A stretch of 64,000 bases of DNA, taken from NCBI GenBank assembly GCA_938041035.1, contig CALHYX010000042.1:25714-89713 (forward strand), in the 5' to 3' direction. The translations under genes were made by a program, and so were the position numbers. Under the pieces are notes generated by a model. The model worked only from the letters and a program-made list of their open reading frames with translations, did no database searches and was not told the origin of the DNA. Within the stretch, counting starts at the first letter, position 1. Each line of letters starts with the position of its first letter. Shown one piece after another: positions 36,695 to 45,834 of the stretch. The stretch comes from an uncultured Acidimicrobiales bacterium. GTDB lineage: Bacteria > Actinomycetota > Acidimicrobiia > Acidimicrobiales > SHLQ01.

Positions 36695-38086
36695 TCAGCC
36701 GGCCGAGACCGGTATGGAGGCTCGGGCGGTGATCTTGGCCTCGAACTCTGGACGGAAACGACGGAGCGCCGACACGATTGGGGCGACCGACGAGGGGCCG
36801 AGCGGACAGATGGTGGTCTGCTTCGGTGGGAACGGAACGGCTTCGAGACCCTGGCTCGGGTCGGCGGCCGCCGGGTAGGGACCGGGGCTGATGTTGTCGG
36901 CGACGTCGAGCAGCATGTCGATGTCGCTCGGGCGCCCGTGACCGTCGTAGATGCGGCGCAGAATCTGTTCTTCCCAGGTGGTGCCCTCGCGACACGGCGT
37001 GCACTTGCCGCACGACTCGCGAGCGAAGAATCGAACCACCCGCAGGCAGGCCTGCACCGCGTCGGTCGAGTCGTCCATGATCACGATCGCGCCGGAGCCG
37101 AGCATCGATCCTGCGGCACCGACCGGCTTGGCCTCGAGCGGCAGGTCGAGATGGTCCTCGAAGAACCACGGTGCCGAACCCCCACCGGGGATGAACATCT
37201 TGAGGTCGTGGCCCTCGCGCATGCCCTGGCAGAAGTTGTCGCCGTAGATGAGGTCGCGGAACGTGGTGACCCCCTGCTCGACCTCATAGACACCGGGGCG
37301 TTTGACGTGGCCCGACACCGCGAACAAACGGGTACCGGGCGAGGCTTCGCTGCCGTACCGCTTGTAGGCGTCGGCGCCGTTTTCGAGTATCCACGGCAGG
37401 TTCGAGAGCGTCTCGACGTTGTTCACGATGGTCGGCTTGCCGTACAGGCCAATGGCGGCCGGAAAGAACGGCGGCTTGAGCCGGGGCATACCACGGCTGC
37501 CTTCGAGGCTCTCGATGAGCGCGGTCTCTTCGCCCACGATGTACGCGCCGGCGCCCCAGTGCAGGACGATGTCGACGCTGAAGTCGGTGTCGAGAATGTT
37601 CTTGCCGACGTACCCGGCGGCGTAGGCCTCGTTGAGCGCTTCGGCGATGCGCTCCTGAGCCAGCGCCATCTCGCCGCGCACGTACAGGAAGCACTGCGAC
37701 AACCCGAGGGCGTAGCAGGCGATGAGACAACCTTCGATCAGCTGGTGCGGATCGCACTCCATGAGGAGACGGTCCTTGTAGGTGCCCGGTTCGGATTCAT
37801 CGCCGTTGACGACGAGGTAGCGGGGCCACACGCCCGGCGGGCAGAACCCCCACTTGATACCGGCGGGGAAACCGGCGCCGCCGCGACCGAGCAGGATGGC
37901 GTCGCGAACCTCGTCGTGCACCTGGCTCGGCGTCTTGGCCAATGCGGCGCGCAGCCCGACGTAGCCTCCGGTTTCGAGATAGCGGGCCAGGGTGTGGCCG
38001 TCCTCGTGCACGAAGCGCGACGAAACGATCTTGGGACCCTCGTTGTCGACGTAGCCGGCCGCGTGGGCGACGTAGCCATTGCTCAC
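36695..38086 (-). CDS. nuoF: NADH-quinone oxidoreductase subunit F, FMN and NADH site (14-subunit operon)
   Basis: 463 residues from the GTG at 38086, overlapping the nuoE stop by four bases. Motifs: GRGGAGFPAGIKWGF (FMN), GAGAYIVGEETALIESLEGS (NADH) and SCGKCTPCREGTTW with a later TICPLGPS for [4Fe-4S] cluster N3. It is the entry point for NADH electrons. No counterpart exists in the operon at 9.7-20.5 kb. Confidence 0.96.
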   Translation of the reverse strand: MSNGYVAHAAGYVDNEGPKIVSSRFVHEDGHTLARYLETGGYVGLRAALAKTPSQVHDEVRDAILLGRGGAGFPAGIKWGFCPPGVWPRYLVVNGDESEPGTYKDRLLMECDPHQLIEGCLIACYALGLSQCFLYVRGEMALAQERIAEALNEAYAAGYVGKNILDTDFSVDIVLHWGAGAYIVGEETALIESLEGSRGMPRLKPPFFPAAIGLYGKPTIVNNVETLSNLPWILENGADAYKRYGSEASPGTRLFAVSGHVKRPGVYEVEQGVTTFRDLIYGDNFCQGMREGHDLKMFIPGGGSAPWFFEDHLDLPLEAKPVGAAGSMLGSGAIVIMDDSTDAVQACLRVVRFFARESCGKCTPCREGTTWEEQILRRIYDGHGRPSDIDMLLDVADNISPGPYPAAADPSQGLEAVPFPPKQTTICPLGPSSVAPIVSALRRFRPEFEAKITARASIPVSAG

Positions 38087-38706
38087 GAGCCTTCTCCTTC
38101 GGGGGTCGGTGCGGGAAGCCAAACGGGGGCTTCGTTCGCCTGTTCGGGGGGCACGATTCCGGCACTGCGGCCTGTCGGAATGTGCTGGCGAACCTTGCCG
38201 AGCGTGCCGTGGGGCGGAATGTCGGTGCGCGCACCGGAGCGAAGGTCGTCGATGACCTTCTCGGCCTCGTCGAGTTCGATGCGGTGGAAGTATCGGTAGT
38301 TGACCTGCATGCACGGGGCCTCGGTGCACGCCGCCAGGCACTCGTAGTCCTCGAGGGTGAACATCTTGTCCTCGGTGGTCCCACCGTGTTTGATGCCGAG
38401 CTTGTCCTCGAGCCGGTGCAGCAGTTCCTCACCGCCGAGCAGCATGCAGGAGATGTTGGTGCACACGTTCACCAGGTACGTGCCGACCTCGTGGCGCTTG
38501 AACATCTCGTAGAAGCTGCACGTTCCGACGACTTCGGCGGGGGTCACGTCGCACAGTTCGGCGATGTGGGCCATGGCGTCGTCCGCGACGTAGCCGTCTT
38601 GTTCCTGCGCGAGGTGCAGCAGCGGAATCATCGCCGACTTCTTGACCGGATAGCGCGAGAGGATCTCGTTGGCGGTGGCCAGGTTTTCGGCGTTCAAGCG
38701 AGCCAT
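38083..38706 (-). CDS. nuoE: NADH-quinone oxidoreductase subunit E, thioredoxin-like [2Fe-2S] (14-subunit operon)
   Basis: 207 residues. The helical N-terminus (SAMIPLLHLAQEQDGYV) and TPAEVVGTCSFYEMF are family-typical. The N1a ligands are the Cys in NVCTNISC (C-x4-C) and in ECLAACTEAPC (C-x3-C). The C-terminal 40 residues are extended and proline-rich. It partners with NuoF. It overlaps nuoD and nuoF. Confidence 0.96.
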   Translation of the reverse strand: MARLNAENLATANEILSRYPVKKSAMIPLLHLAQEQDGYVADDAMAHIAELCDVTPAEVVGTCSFYEMFKRHEVGTYLVNVCTNISCMLLGGEELLHRLEDKLGIKHGGTTEDKMFTLEDYECLAACTEAPCMQVNYRYFHRIELDEAEKVIDDLRSGARTDIPPHGTLGKVRQHIPTGRSAGIVPPEQANEAPVWLPAPTPEGEGS

Positions 38707-40019
38707 CAGCGATCGACCTCACCCATGATTGGATCGACGGTGGAAATGTTGGCCACGGCGTCGGCGATCAATCCGTCCTGCATCAGGTAGGGCAGGCACT
38801 GGAGGTTGACGAAACTCGGGGCCCGGATGTGCATGCGGTACGGGTGGCTGCCACCGTCGCTCACCATGTAGCAACCGAGCTCGCCGCGGGGCGACTCGAC
38901 ACCGACGTAGACCTCTCCCTCGGGCACCTTGTAGCCCTCGGTGAAGATTTTGAAGTGGTGGATCAACGCCTCCATCGACTCGTCGATGCGCGCCCGCGGT
39001 GGCGGGGTGATCTTCTTGTCCTGCACCCGCACGTCGCCGGCCGGCATCTTGTCGATGACCTGGCGCACGATGCGCATCGACTCGCGGATCTCGTTGAGGC
39101 GGATGGCGTAGCGGTCAAAGCAGTCGCCATAGCTACCGACCAGCACATCGAACTCGACCTCGTCGTAGGCGAGGTAGGGCTGATCGCGCCGCAGGTCCCA
39201 CGCGTAACCGGTGCTGCGCAACAGCGGTCCGGTGACGCCGAGGGCGAGCGCCTCGGCCGAGTTCATGACGCCGACACCCTGGAGTCGGTCACGCCAGATC
39301 GGCTGACCGGTCATGAGCACGTCGTATTCCTCAAGGCGAGGCGGGATGATCTCGAGCAACCGCTCGACCTCGGCCTGCCAGCCGTCGGGCAGGTCGGCGG
39401 CGACACCGCCGGGGCGGATGTAGTTGTGGTTCATCCGCAGGCCGGTGACCATCTCGAAGAAGCGCAGGATGTCCTCGCGCTCACGCCACCCGTAGATCAT
39501 CATCGACACGGCACCGAGGTCCATGCCGTTGGTGGCCATGAACAGCAGGTTCGAGGCCATGCGGTTGAGCTCGCACATGAGCATGCGGATCCACGTCGCC
39601 CGTTCGGGCACCTCGATACCGACCAGTTCCTCGACGGCCAGCGAGAACACCAGCTCGTTGAACAGCGGTGCCGCGTAGTCCATCCGGGTGACGTTGGTCG
39701 GACCCTGGAGATAGGTGAGCTGCTCGCCGGTCTTTTCCATGCCGGTGTGCAGATAGCCAATGACGGGCTTGGACCGGCGAACGGTTTCGCCCTCGAGTTC
39801 GAGCATCAGACGGAGCACGCCATGGGTACTCGGATGCGACGGACCCATGTTGATGAACATGCGCTCGTCGTCGACATCGATCGGCGCGTCCGGGCCCATC
39901 TCGCCGAGGCGCGCCATCGCCGACTCCGACAGGCGCAGGACGGCGCTCTCGCGAGCGCGGACGCGCGCGTCGGTGAGCTCGGGCAGAGTGTCGGTTTCGG
40001 TCTTGTCGGTGATCGCCAT
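38706..40019 (-). CDS. nuoD: NADH-quinone oxidoreductase subunit D, HTGxEK type (14-subunit operon)
   Basis: 437 residues. FINMGPSHPSTHGVLRLM holds the quinone-site His; VIGYLHTGMEKTGEQLTYLQ has Thr where the other NuoD has Arg. Further motifs: NHNYIRPGGVAADLP, GYAWDLRRDQP, and the end DPIMGEVDR. The N-terminal about 55 residues are an extra acidic/helical extension. HTG-type sequences are known from Thermus and Mycobacterium, so this is the usual type for a 14-subunit actinobacterial enzyme. It forms the quinone site with NuoB and NuoH. Confidence 0.96.
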   Translation of the reverse strand: MAITDKTETDTLPELTDARVRARESAVLRLSESAMARLGEMGPDAPIDVDDERMFINMGPSHPSTHGVLRLMLELEGETVRRSKPVIGYLHTGMEKTGEQLTYLQGPTNVTRMDYAAPLFNELVFSLAVEELVGIEVPERATWIRMLMCELNRMASNLLFMATNGMDLGAVSMMIYGWREREDILRFFEMVTGLRMNHNYIRPGGVAADLPDGWQAEVERLLEIIPPRLEEYDVLMTGQPIWRDRLQGVGVMNSAEALALGVTGPLLRSTGYAWDLRRDQPYLAYDEVEFDVLVGSYGDCFDRYAIRLNEIRESMRIVRQVIDKMPAGDVRVQDKKITPPPRARIDESMEALIHHFKIFTEGYKVPEGEVYVGVESPRGELGCYMVSDGGSHPYRMHIRAPSFVNLQCLPYLMQDGLIADAVANISTVDPIMGEVDR

Positions 40020-40025
40020 GTCTAC

Positions 40026-40604
40026 CTACCGGTTGGTGGGGGCACCCTTGAACTGCACGGGAATGCGGCCCACGGCGTAGTCTTTTCGCAACGGATGGCC
40101 CACCCAGTCCTCGGGCATCAGGATGCGGGTCGGGTCGGGGTGGTCATCGAACACCACACCGAACATGTCGTAGGTCTCGCGTTCGAGGGTTTCGCAGCCG
40201 GGCCAGATGTCGAACAACGACGGTATGTGCGGATCGGCCTCGGGCACCTGGACCCGCATGCGAATCCGTTCGCCCCGGGCATGGTTGATCAGGTTGACGA
40301 CCACCTCGAAGCGTTCGGGTTGGACCGGCGTCGGCAGCGTGCGCCCGGCGTGGGTGAGGTAGTCGACGCCGCAGACGTCGAGCAGCATCACAAAGCCGTC
40401 GGCGCGCAGCGCTTCGGCCGTGGCGAGGTACTCCTCGCGGCTGGGATGCAGCACCCGCTGGCCACGCGACTCGGTGACCGGAACGCCGAAGGCGAGCTCT
40501 ACCGGTTCCGGCTCGGGCTCGGGCTCGGTCATCGCATCGGTCGCGTCGGTCGCGTCGTCCGTTGCGGCCTCGTCAGCCGCGGTGTCCTCGTCGTTCTCCG
40601 CCAC
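40026..40604 (-). CDS. nuoC: NADH-quinone oxidoreductase subunit C (14-subunit operon)
   Basis: 192 residues from the GTG at 40604, two bases after the nuoB stop; an ATG 26 codons in is possible. After an acidic, repetitive N-terminus (TDDATDATDAMTEPEPEPEP) the core reads FVMLLDVCGVDYLTHAGR, WPGCETLERETYDMFGVVFD and PEDWVGHPLRKDYAVG, the 30-kDa signature. It belongs to the peripheral arm. It lies between nuoB and nuoD. Confidence 0.94.
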   Translation of the reverse strand: MAENDEDTAADEAATDDATDATDAMTEPEPEPEPVELAFGVPVTESRGQRVLHPSREEYLATAEALRADGFVMLLDVCGVDYLTHAGRTLPTPVQPERFEVVVNLINHARGERIRMRVQVPEADPHIPSLFDIWPGCETLERETYDMFGVVFDDHPDPTRILMPEDWVGHPLRKDYAVGRIPVQFKGAPTNR

Positions 40605-40606
40605 GG

Positions 40607-41188
40607 TCAGGCGCTTCCGAGGCTCACGGGGCTGACCTGGCCGTCGCGCTGTTCGATGACGAGTTCGGCGCCGCCGCCGGTCTCGTGGCGACGTCGGGTG
40701 ATCTCGCCGTCCTGGATCTTGTCGTGGAGGGTCAAGATGGCGTGCATCAGGGTCTCGGGTCCGGGCGGGCAACCCGGCGCGTAGACATCGACGGGCACGA
40801 TCTGGTCGACACCCTGCACGATGGCGTAGTTGTTGAACATGCCGCCCGACGAGGCGCACACGCCCATGGAGATGACCCACTTGGGTTCCATCATCTGGTC
40901 ATAGATCTGACGGAGCACCGGGGCCATCTTCTGTGAGACCCGGCCGGCGACGATCATCAGGTCGGCCTGACGAGGCGACGCCCGGAAGACCTCCATGCCG
41001 TATCGGGCGAGGTCGTAGTGGGCAGCGCCGCTCGCCATCATCTCGATGGCACAACAGGCCAGGCCAAAGGTGGCGGGCCAACAGCTGCGGGCCCGCGACC
41101 ACTTCACCAACTCCTCGATCGGTGCGGTCAAGAAGTTGTGATCGAGACCGGCCAGACCGTCGTCGGCGACATCGGTTATCAGACCCAT
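40607..41188 (-). CDS. nuoB: NADH-quinone oxidoreductase subunit B, cluster N2 (14-subunit operon)
   Basis: 193 residues. N2 ligands: [20 protein letters not shown] (tandem Cys), [13 protein letters not shown] and [30 protein letters not shown] is typical. A C-terminal extension of about 30 residues carries no motif. It overlaps nuoA by one base. Confidence 0.96.
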   Translation of the reverse strand: MGLITDVADDGLAGLDHNFLTAPIEELVKWSRARSCWPATFGLACCAIEMMASGAAHYDLARYGMEVFRASPRQADLMIVAGRVSQKMAPVLRQIYDQMMEPKWVISMGVCASSGGMFNNYAIVQGVDQIVPVDVYAPGCPPGPETLMHAILTLHDKIQDGEITRRRHETGGGAELVIEQRDGQVSPVSLGSA

Positions 41189-41748
41189 CAGGCGGCTACC
41201 TCGCTGCTGTCATCGCCGCTGCCGTGGGTCGCGGCGTCATCGTCGACTCCCTCGTCGGCTGTGGACTCCGAGCGAGCGGCGACGGGCTCGAGTCGACCTT
41301 CCAGGCCGACCCGACGGATCGTGCTCGATGTGGTGCGCTGCGCCGACACCGCATCGGTGTCGACTCGCCGGATGACCTTGGCCGGCCCCCAGTCGAGGGC
41401 GCCGTTGCTGATGAGGTACACGAAGGACTCGAACACCAGCGCGGAAAAGATCAGGATCGCGACGAGGCCGAACAGGCCAAGCCCGCGATGCGCAACCGCC
41501 CACGGGTAAAAGAAGATGATCTCGATATCGAACACGATGAAGATCATGGCGACGAGGAAGAAGCGCACCGGAAAACGCTCCGGGGTCTCTTTCGCCGGGA
41601 CGATGCCGCACTCGTACGGTGCCGACTTTTTGTCGTTGGGTCGGCGCGGCGCCAGCAGGCGCGACGCGACGAGGCTGATGGCGGCGAACAAACCCGCCAG
41701 AATCATCAGGGCGAGAACCGGGAGGTACTGAGCGAGGTTCTCCCCCAT
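41188..41748 (-). CDS. nuoA: NADH-quinone oxidoreductase subunit A with extended tail (14-subunit operon)
   Basis: 186 residues, where about 120 is usual. The core has [40 protein letters not shown] and PWAV, clear NuoA with the conserved Cys in YECG that the other NuoA (YESG) lacks. After the third helix a soluble tail of about 65 residues follows, rich in Ser, Thr, Asp and Glu, without known motif. The start lies three bases after the stop of the unknown membrane protein gene, linking nuo directly to the upstream bc-complex cluster. Confidence 0.95.
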   Translation of the reverse strand: MGENLAQYLPVLALMILAGLFAAISLVASRLLAPRRPNDKKSAPYECGIVPAKETPERFPVRFFLVAMIFIVFDIEIIFFYPWAVAHRGLGLFGLVAILIFSALVFESFVYLISNGALDWGPAKVIRRVDTDAVSAQRTTSSTIRRVGLEGRLEPVAARSESTADEGVDDDAATHGSGDDSSEVAA

Positions 41749-41751
41749 CGA

Positions 41752-42795
41752 TCAGCTCGCCTTCTCGAGCTCGAGCTCAAACGCCTTTTCGCGTTCGCGC
41801 TGATCGATGTCTCGGACGTGCAGCAGGTAACACAGCATCAGGAACAGCAGCAGCGAGCCGAGCATGATCATGAACGGCGGGAAACGGCGGTTACCGAGGT
41901 CGCGCACCATAATGAGCGACACGACCGGCGCGTTCGGATCGGCGGCCAGAGCCGGTGGCGGCTGACCCGGGGGAGTTTCCTGATACAGCGTGCGCTGCAC
42001 CTGCACGACCGTCCAGTGCGGTGGGTGGGTGATGCGGGCCGCGTTTCCGAACCAGGTGCTGATCCGGTCCCAGCGGTTCGGGTTCTCGGGAAGCCGGGGC
42101 TTGCCGCCGAGGTCGTAGGTCTCCAGGAAGATGTAGCTGACCGGGTTGCCATTCTCGTCGGTGTCGGGGAACACGTCGTTGGCTTCGATGTCGCCGGCCG
42201 CGGTCGCCTGGGCCTCGCCACCGTCGGCCGCCGACTGAAGCGTCCAGCCGCCGAACTCGATACCGAGGTTGTCGATGACCTCGGGGGCCACCGACACGAC
42301 CTCGGACAGGTTCTTGTTCTCGACTCGGATCCGGCGTTGTTCGGACCGGTAGGCGATGGCATCGTCGCTGAGGCCCACGGTCTGGTCCGCGGTGAGCTCG
42401 GGATCGAACTCGAGCTGCGCCACCTCGTTGCCGGACGCGGCAACGATGTCGAACGGCGTGCCGAACTCGTCGACCCATTCGTCGCGGTCGGGCAGGTCGC
42501 GGGCTTCGGCGAGTACCGATTGGTCGAGGTCACCGACGTTGACGTCGATGGTCTGCCAGCTGGGGCTCTCACCCAGGTAGCCAATGCCGTAGATCCACCA
42601 GATGAATCCCATGATGGTCATCCAGCCAAAGAAGCCGGCGAGCGACACGAGCGTGCCGACCCGGATACCGCTGTTCGTGCTGAGCAGCAGCCAGATCGAG
42701 CCCATCAGCACCGCGGTTGCCACGAGAACCGTGAGCCAACCCGCGATGGTCGGGCGGAACCCGATGCCGGCGAAGAGGTTCAGTGCCTCATACAT
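41752..42795 (-). CDS. Unknown membrane protein between the bc module and nuoA
   Basis: 347 residues. Start taken at the ATG at 42795, with AAAGGAG spaced six bases; the GTG at 42798 is an alternative. Two helices near the N-terminus (WLTVLVATAVLMGSIWLLLS and VSLAGFFGWMTIMGFIWWIY) precede a soluble domain of about 230 residues, then one C-terminal helix (FMIMLGSLLLFLMLCYLLHV) and a charged end. The soluble domain has no Cys pairs, heme motif or other signature I recognise. Position and overlap with the cytochrome c gene suggest a structural or assembly role in the quinol:cytochrome c reductase (inference). Confidence 0.75.
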   Translation of the reverse strand: MYEALNLFAGIGFRPTIAGWLTVLVATAVLMGSIWLLLSTNSGIRVGTLVSLAGFFGWMTIMGFIWWIYGIGYLGESPSWQTIDVNVGDLDQSVLAEARDLPDRDEWVDEFGTPFDIVAASGNEVAQLEFDPELTADQTVGLSDDAIAYRSEQRRIRVENKNLSEVVSVAPEVIDNLGIEFGGWTLQSAADGGEAQATAAGDIEANDVFPDTDENGNPVSYIFLETYDLGGKPRLPENPNRWDRISTWFGNAARITHPPHWTVVQVQRTLYQETPPGQPPPALAADPNAPVVSLIMVRDLGNRRFPPFMIMLGSLLLFLMLCYLLHVRDIDQREREKAFELELEKAS

Positions 42796-44072
42796 CACAG
42801 GCTCCTTTCGTAGGCGACGATCGCATCGAGTTGCTCGGGGGTCAGCAGCGCCGACCAGGTCTCTTCCAGGTCGGCATCTTCGCGCGCACCGAAGCCGGGC
42901 ATCTGTCCGCTACCGGTCTTGGGGGCGCCGTTGGATCCGTACTTCACGCCTTCGTCCGAACCCGATGCGATGAAGCCGACCTGGTTGGCGGCGTCCGGCC
43001 AGCGGGTAACCGTCGACCCGCCGGTGAGGTTCGGGCCGTGGCCACCGCCACCCTGGACATAGCCGTCCTGGAGGGGGTTGCCGGCGAGATCCTGCACGCC
43101 CGCCGCCTGATAGGACCATCCAGCGGTGTGGCATCGGGCGCACCCGTAGACGCCACCATCGGCGCGGTTCGTAAACAGCAGCTCGCCCCACTCGAGGTAG
43201 GTGTCGTAGTTGGGTGACCCGGGGTCGGCCGACGCCGGATCGGTCGCGATGGCGACGAACTCATCGACCATGGCGTCGATCTGGGAGTTCACCCCGTCCA
43301 TGATTGCCGTCGCGCCGGCCGAGTCACCGGCTTCGGCCAGCTCATCGGCCTCGTCGACGAGTGCGGCCAGTTCGCTGTTCTCCGCCAGGATCACTTCGCG
43401 CTTGCCGGCCACGACCCCGCCGTCGACCTGTTCCTGGATCTCTTCGGGGCTCAGCTGAATGGTGCGCATGTAGAACACGAGGTTGTCGACCTGCTGGGCG
43501 GTCAGGGGACCACCACCGGGAGCACCCCACGCGGGCATCACTCCGTTGCGGCCCCAGTTCAGGATGAATCGAAGTTCGTCCTCGTCAAAGCGGGTCAGCA
43601 CCGTGTTGAGGGCGGGTGCTGCCCAGTTGACCTGCGCAATGAAATTGCCGCCGTCGTCGGTGAGGGTCACCGCGGCCGCGCCCGCGCCGCCGCCGGCGCC
43701 GTGGCAACTGGTGCACAACTCGGCGTACTCGTTGCTGCCCCGGCTAGCAAAGCGATTTTCGAAACCGTTCTCGGCTCCGGCGTGACGACCCGGCTCACCC
43801 AGCCAGTAGAGCGGAAGTATCACCGCGACCAGCGTTATCAGGCCCAGGCCAAAGAACAGGCTCATGGTGAGCTTGTTGGTCTCGAGTTCCTCGTCGGACA
43901 GGTACTCGCGCCGGTTGGGCGCAAGTTCGATCTCCGAGCCGACCTCCAGATCGGTGCGGCTGAAGACCTGCCAGGCCTTGTAGAGGGTGAACGCCAGCGC
44001 CGCGCCGCCCAAGAGGGCGGCGATGACCAGCCCGATGGTGCGTTGGGTGCTGGCAGCAAGAAGATGGATCAT
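42795..44072 (-). CDS. Membrane-anchored diheme cytochrome c of the bc module
   Basis: 425 residues. Two membrane helices near the N-terminus (IGLVIAALLGGAALAFTLYK and MSLFFGLGLITLVAVILPLY). Two heme c motifs: CTSCH (about 118-122) and CARCH (about 309-313), each in a separate cytochrome c domain, with candidate axial Met in NGVMPAW and SGQMPGF. A helical spacer of about 70 residues joins the domains. In menaquinol-type bc complexes of actinobacteria a diheme cytochrome cc replaces cytochrome c1 and delivers electrons to the oxidase; QcrC is the analogue, but the architecture here differs, so no symbol is given. It lies between the Rieske gene and an unknown membrane protein. Confidence 0.9.
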   Translation of the reverse strand: MIHLLAASTQRTIGLVIAALLGGAALAFTLYKAWQVFSRTDLEVGSEIELAPNRREYLSDEELETNKLTMSLFFGLGLITLVAVILPLYWLGEPGRHAGAENGFENRFASRGSNEYAELCTSCHGAGGGAGAAAVTLTDDGGNFIAQVNWAAPALNTVLTRFDEDELRFILNWGRNGVMPAWGAPGGGPLTAQQVDNLVFYMRTIQLSPEEIQEQVDGGVVAGKREVILAENSELAALVDEADELAEAGDSAGATAIMDGVNSQIDAMVDEFVAIATDPASADPGSPNYDTYLEWGELLFTNRADGGVYGCARCHTAGWSYQAAGVQDLAGNPLQDGYVQGGGGHGPNLTGGSTVTRWPDAANQVGFIASGSDEGVKYGSNGAPKTGSGQMPGFGAREDADLEETWSALLTPEQLDAIVAYERSL

Positions 44073-44104
44073 GGGAAATGCAGCTCGTCAGTAAGAAGGA
44101 GGAA

Positions 44105-44950
44105 TCAGTGCCCGTCAGCCGAACCAATGCAGTTCGGACCTTCGGCTTCCTGGCCGGTGGTGTTGACACCGATCGGCGGGCCCTGGATGACCGCGCCGGT
44201 GTTCACGGTGAGGACGCCTTCGGCGACCTCCATGGCGAAACGATCCATGCCGCGCGGGGCGGGGCCGCCCCGCTTTTCACCGACCTGGTTGTACTGAGAA
44301 CCGTGACACGGGCACTCAAACCACTGTGAGGTGTCGCAGTTCGGCACCCGGCAGCCCAGGTGGGGGCACTTTTGGAAGAGGGCCACGACACCCGCTTCCA
44401 TACCGGCGAGTTCGGGGCCGGAGTACACCGCTCGAGCCTTCTCGATCGCCCCGGCCGGGTACTCGGTGAGCCACATGCGGCCCTCGGGCTTGTAGAGGAA
44501 GCCGTTGCTGGCCTGGATCTCGGCCTTGAGGTCCGAGATGAGCCCGGCCCGGATCTTGGAACCGAAGCCCGAGACGCCGGACGGGTACAGGAACGCAACG
44601 ATGCCGGCGCCAAAGGTCGTGAGGCCCAGGCCGAACATCACGATGATGCCGCGGTTGAAGAACTGACGACGGGTGACGCCGACGGCTTCGGGGTCCGGCG
44701 GAATGAACGGGGCCACCGGGGCGTCGGCTCCAGCGAGCACAAGCTCTTTGCCGGCGTTGCGACGTTCGAGTACCGCCGCCTTCTCGACCGCCTTGCCCGA
44801 CGTGTCGGCCTCGGCCATCGATGCCGGCGTGTCACGCTTCAGGGTTTCGCGCGACAGCGCGCCGCGCGCGTCGGCACCGTCACGACGGCGACTGGCGGCG
44901 ACGACCACGATGATCGCGAGCAAGATGAGACCGGCGATGATCCAGGGCAT
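44105..44950 (-). CDS. Rieske [2Fe-2S] iron-sulfur protein of the bc module
   Basis: 281 residues. Two hydrophobic segments: one at the very N-terminus (WIIAGLILLAIIVVVAAS) and one at about 100-120 (IIVMFGLGLTTFGAGIVAFL) preceded by a RRQFF motif, similar to the twin-Arg segment of Rieske proteins. The cluster is bound by CPHLGC (about 196-201) and CPCHGS (about 212-217), both complete. It takes electrons from quinol and passes them to cytochrome c. It lies downstream of the split cytochrome b genes with an 81-base gap. Confidence 0.94.
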   Translation of the reverse strand: MPWIIAGLILLAIIVVVAASRRRDGADARGALSRETLKRDTPASMAEADTSGKAVEKAAVLERRNAGKELVLAGADAPVAPFIPPDPEAVGVTRRQFFNRGIIVMFGLGLTTFGAGIVAFLYPSGVSGFGSKIRAGLISDLKAEIQASNGFLYKPEGRMWLTEYPAGAIEKARAVYSGPELAGMEAGVVALFQKCPHLGCRVPNCDTSQWFECPCHGSQYNQVGEKRGGPAPRGMDRFAMEVAEGVLTVNTGAVIQGPPIGVNTTGQEAEGPNCIGSADGH

Positions 44951-45031
44951 GTTGTCTCCTTACAGAAGATCGAACTGGGGCTGAGAGAACAAAGAAACAG
45001 GTACGGACGGACCGGCCGAAGCCGGCGAACG

Positions 45032-45820
45032 CTAGAGCTCGAAGAAGAGCCCGTCGTTCCAGGGGAAGACGAAGTTGAAGCCGGGGCCTCGGAAGAACGA
45101 ACCGATCATGACGAGAACGGCCCAGAACATCAGGTGCACCGTCATCAACGAGATGGCGAACTTGCGATCTTCGGGCTTGTTCGACGGGTTCTTGTCCATG
45201 TACGGAGCGAGCATCAACAAGAAGATGCCCATACCCGGGATGGTCACACCGGCGACCATCGGGTGGAACATCGTGAGCAGTTCCTGGAGGCCGAGGAAGT
45301 ACCACGGGGCCTTCGACGGGTTGGGCGTTTCGTTGAAGTTGGCCAGCTCGAGCAGCGGAGCGTTGACGAAGATCGAAAAGACCAGGGTGAACGCCGTGAC
45401 CACGAGGGCGGCGACGAACTCGACGATGAGCAGATGCGGCCACACGTGCACCTTGTCCTGCGGCACCGCCTTGACGTCCTGGATCGAGCCGGACTTGACC
45501 ACGGTGAGCAGTCGCTGGGTGTGACCGCCGGGGCCGGCCGGAATCGGGGCCGGACCTGCAGCGGCGGGCGGCGCACCGGTGGTGGCGGCGACGGCGGTGC
45601 CGACGCCTGCGCCGGCATCGGCGGTGTCACCGTCGCCGGACTTGGAGCGGGCGGCCTTGCTGCGTTCGAGCAGGTGGGCCGGAATCTTGGACGCGGCCTC
45701 ACTCGTGGCGGCGTCGGGCGCGGCGGCCTCCGGCGCGGCGTCTCCGCCGCCGGCACTGGCGGCTGCTTTGGCGCGAGCCTCTTCGGCTCGCTTCCGTAGG
45801 TGCTCCGGGATTTCAGTCAT
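45032..45820 (-). CDS. Cytochrome b C-terminal half (subunit IV-like) with soluble N-terminal extension
   Basis: 262 residues. The membrane part (about 125-262) has three helices and the Qo motif region PSKAPWYFLGLQELLTMFHP: APWY in place of PEWY, a form associated with low-potential quinones such as menaquinone. The first 110 residues are soluble, Ala/Pro-rich, and contain two related segments, TEIPEHLRKRAEEARAK and SKIPAHLLERSKAARSK. The same motif begins the divergent cytochrome c at 47972 (TEVPPHLLERSRLARQR). It pairs with the cytochrome b6-like gene upstream to make a complete cytochrome b. Confidence 0.92.
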   Translation of the reverse strand: MTEIPEHLRKRAEEARAKAAASAGGGDAAPEAAAPDAATSEAASKIPAHLLERSKAARSKSGDGDTADAGAGVGTAVAATTGAPPAAAGPAPIPAGPGGHTQRLLTVVKSGSIQDVKAVPQDKVHVWPHLLIVEFVAALVVTAFTLVFSIFVNAPLLELANFNETPNPSKAPWYFLGLQELLTMFHPMVAGVTIPGMGIFLLMLAPYMDKNPSNKPEDRKFAISLMTVHLMFWAVLVMIGSFFRGPGFNFVFPWNDGLFFEL

Positions 45821-45834
45821 CGATCACTCCCCGC

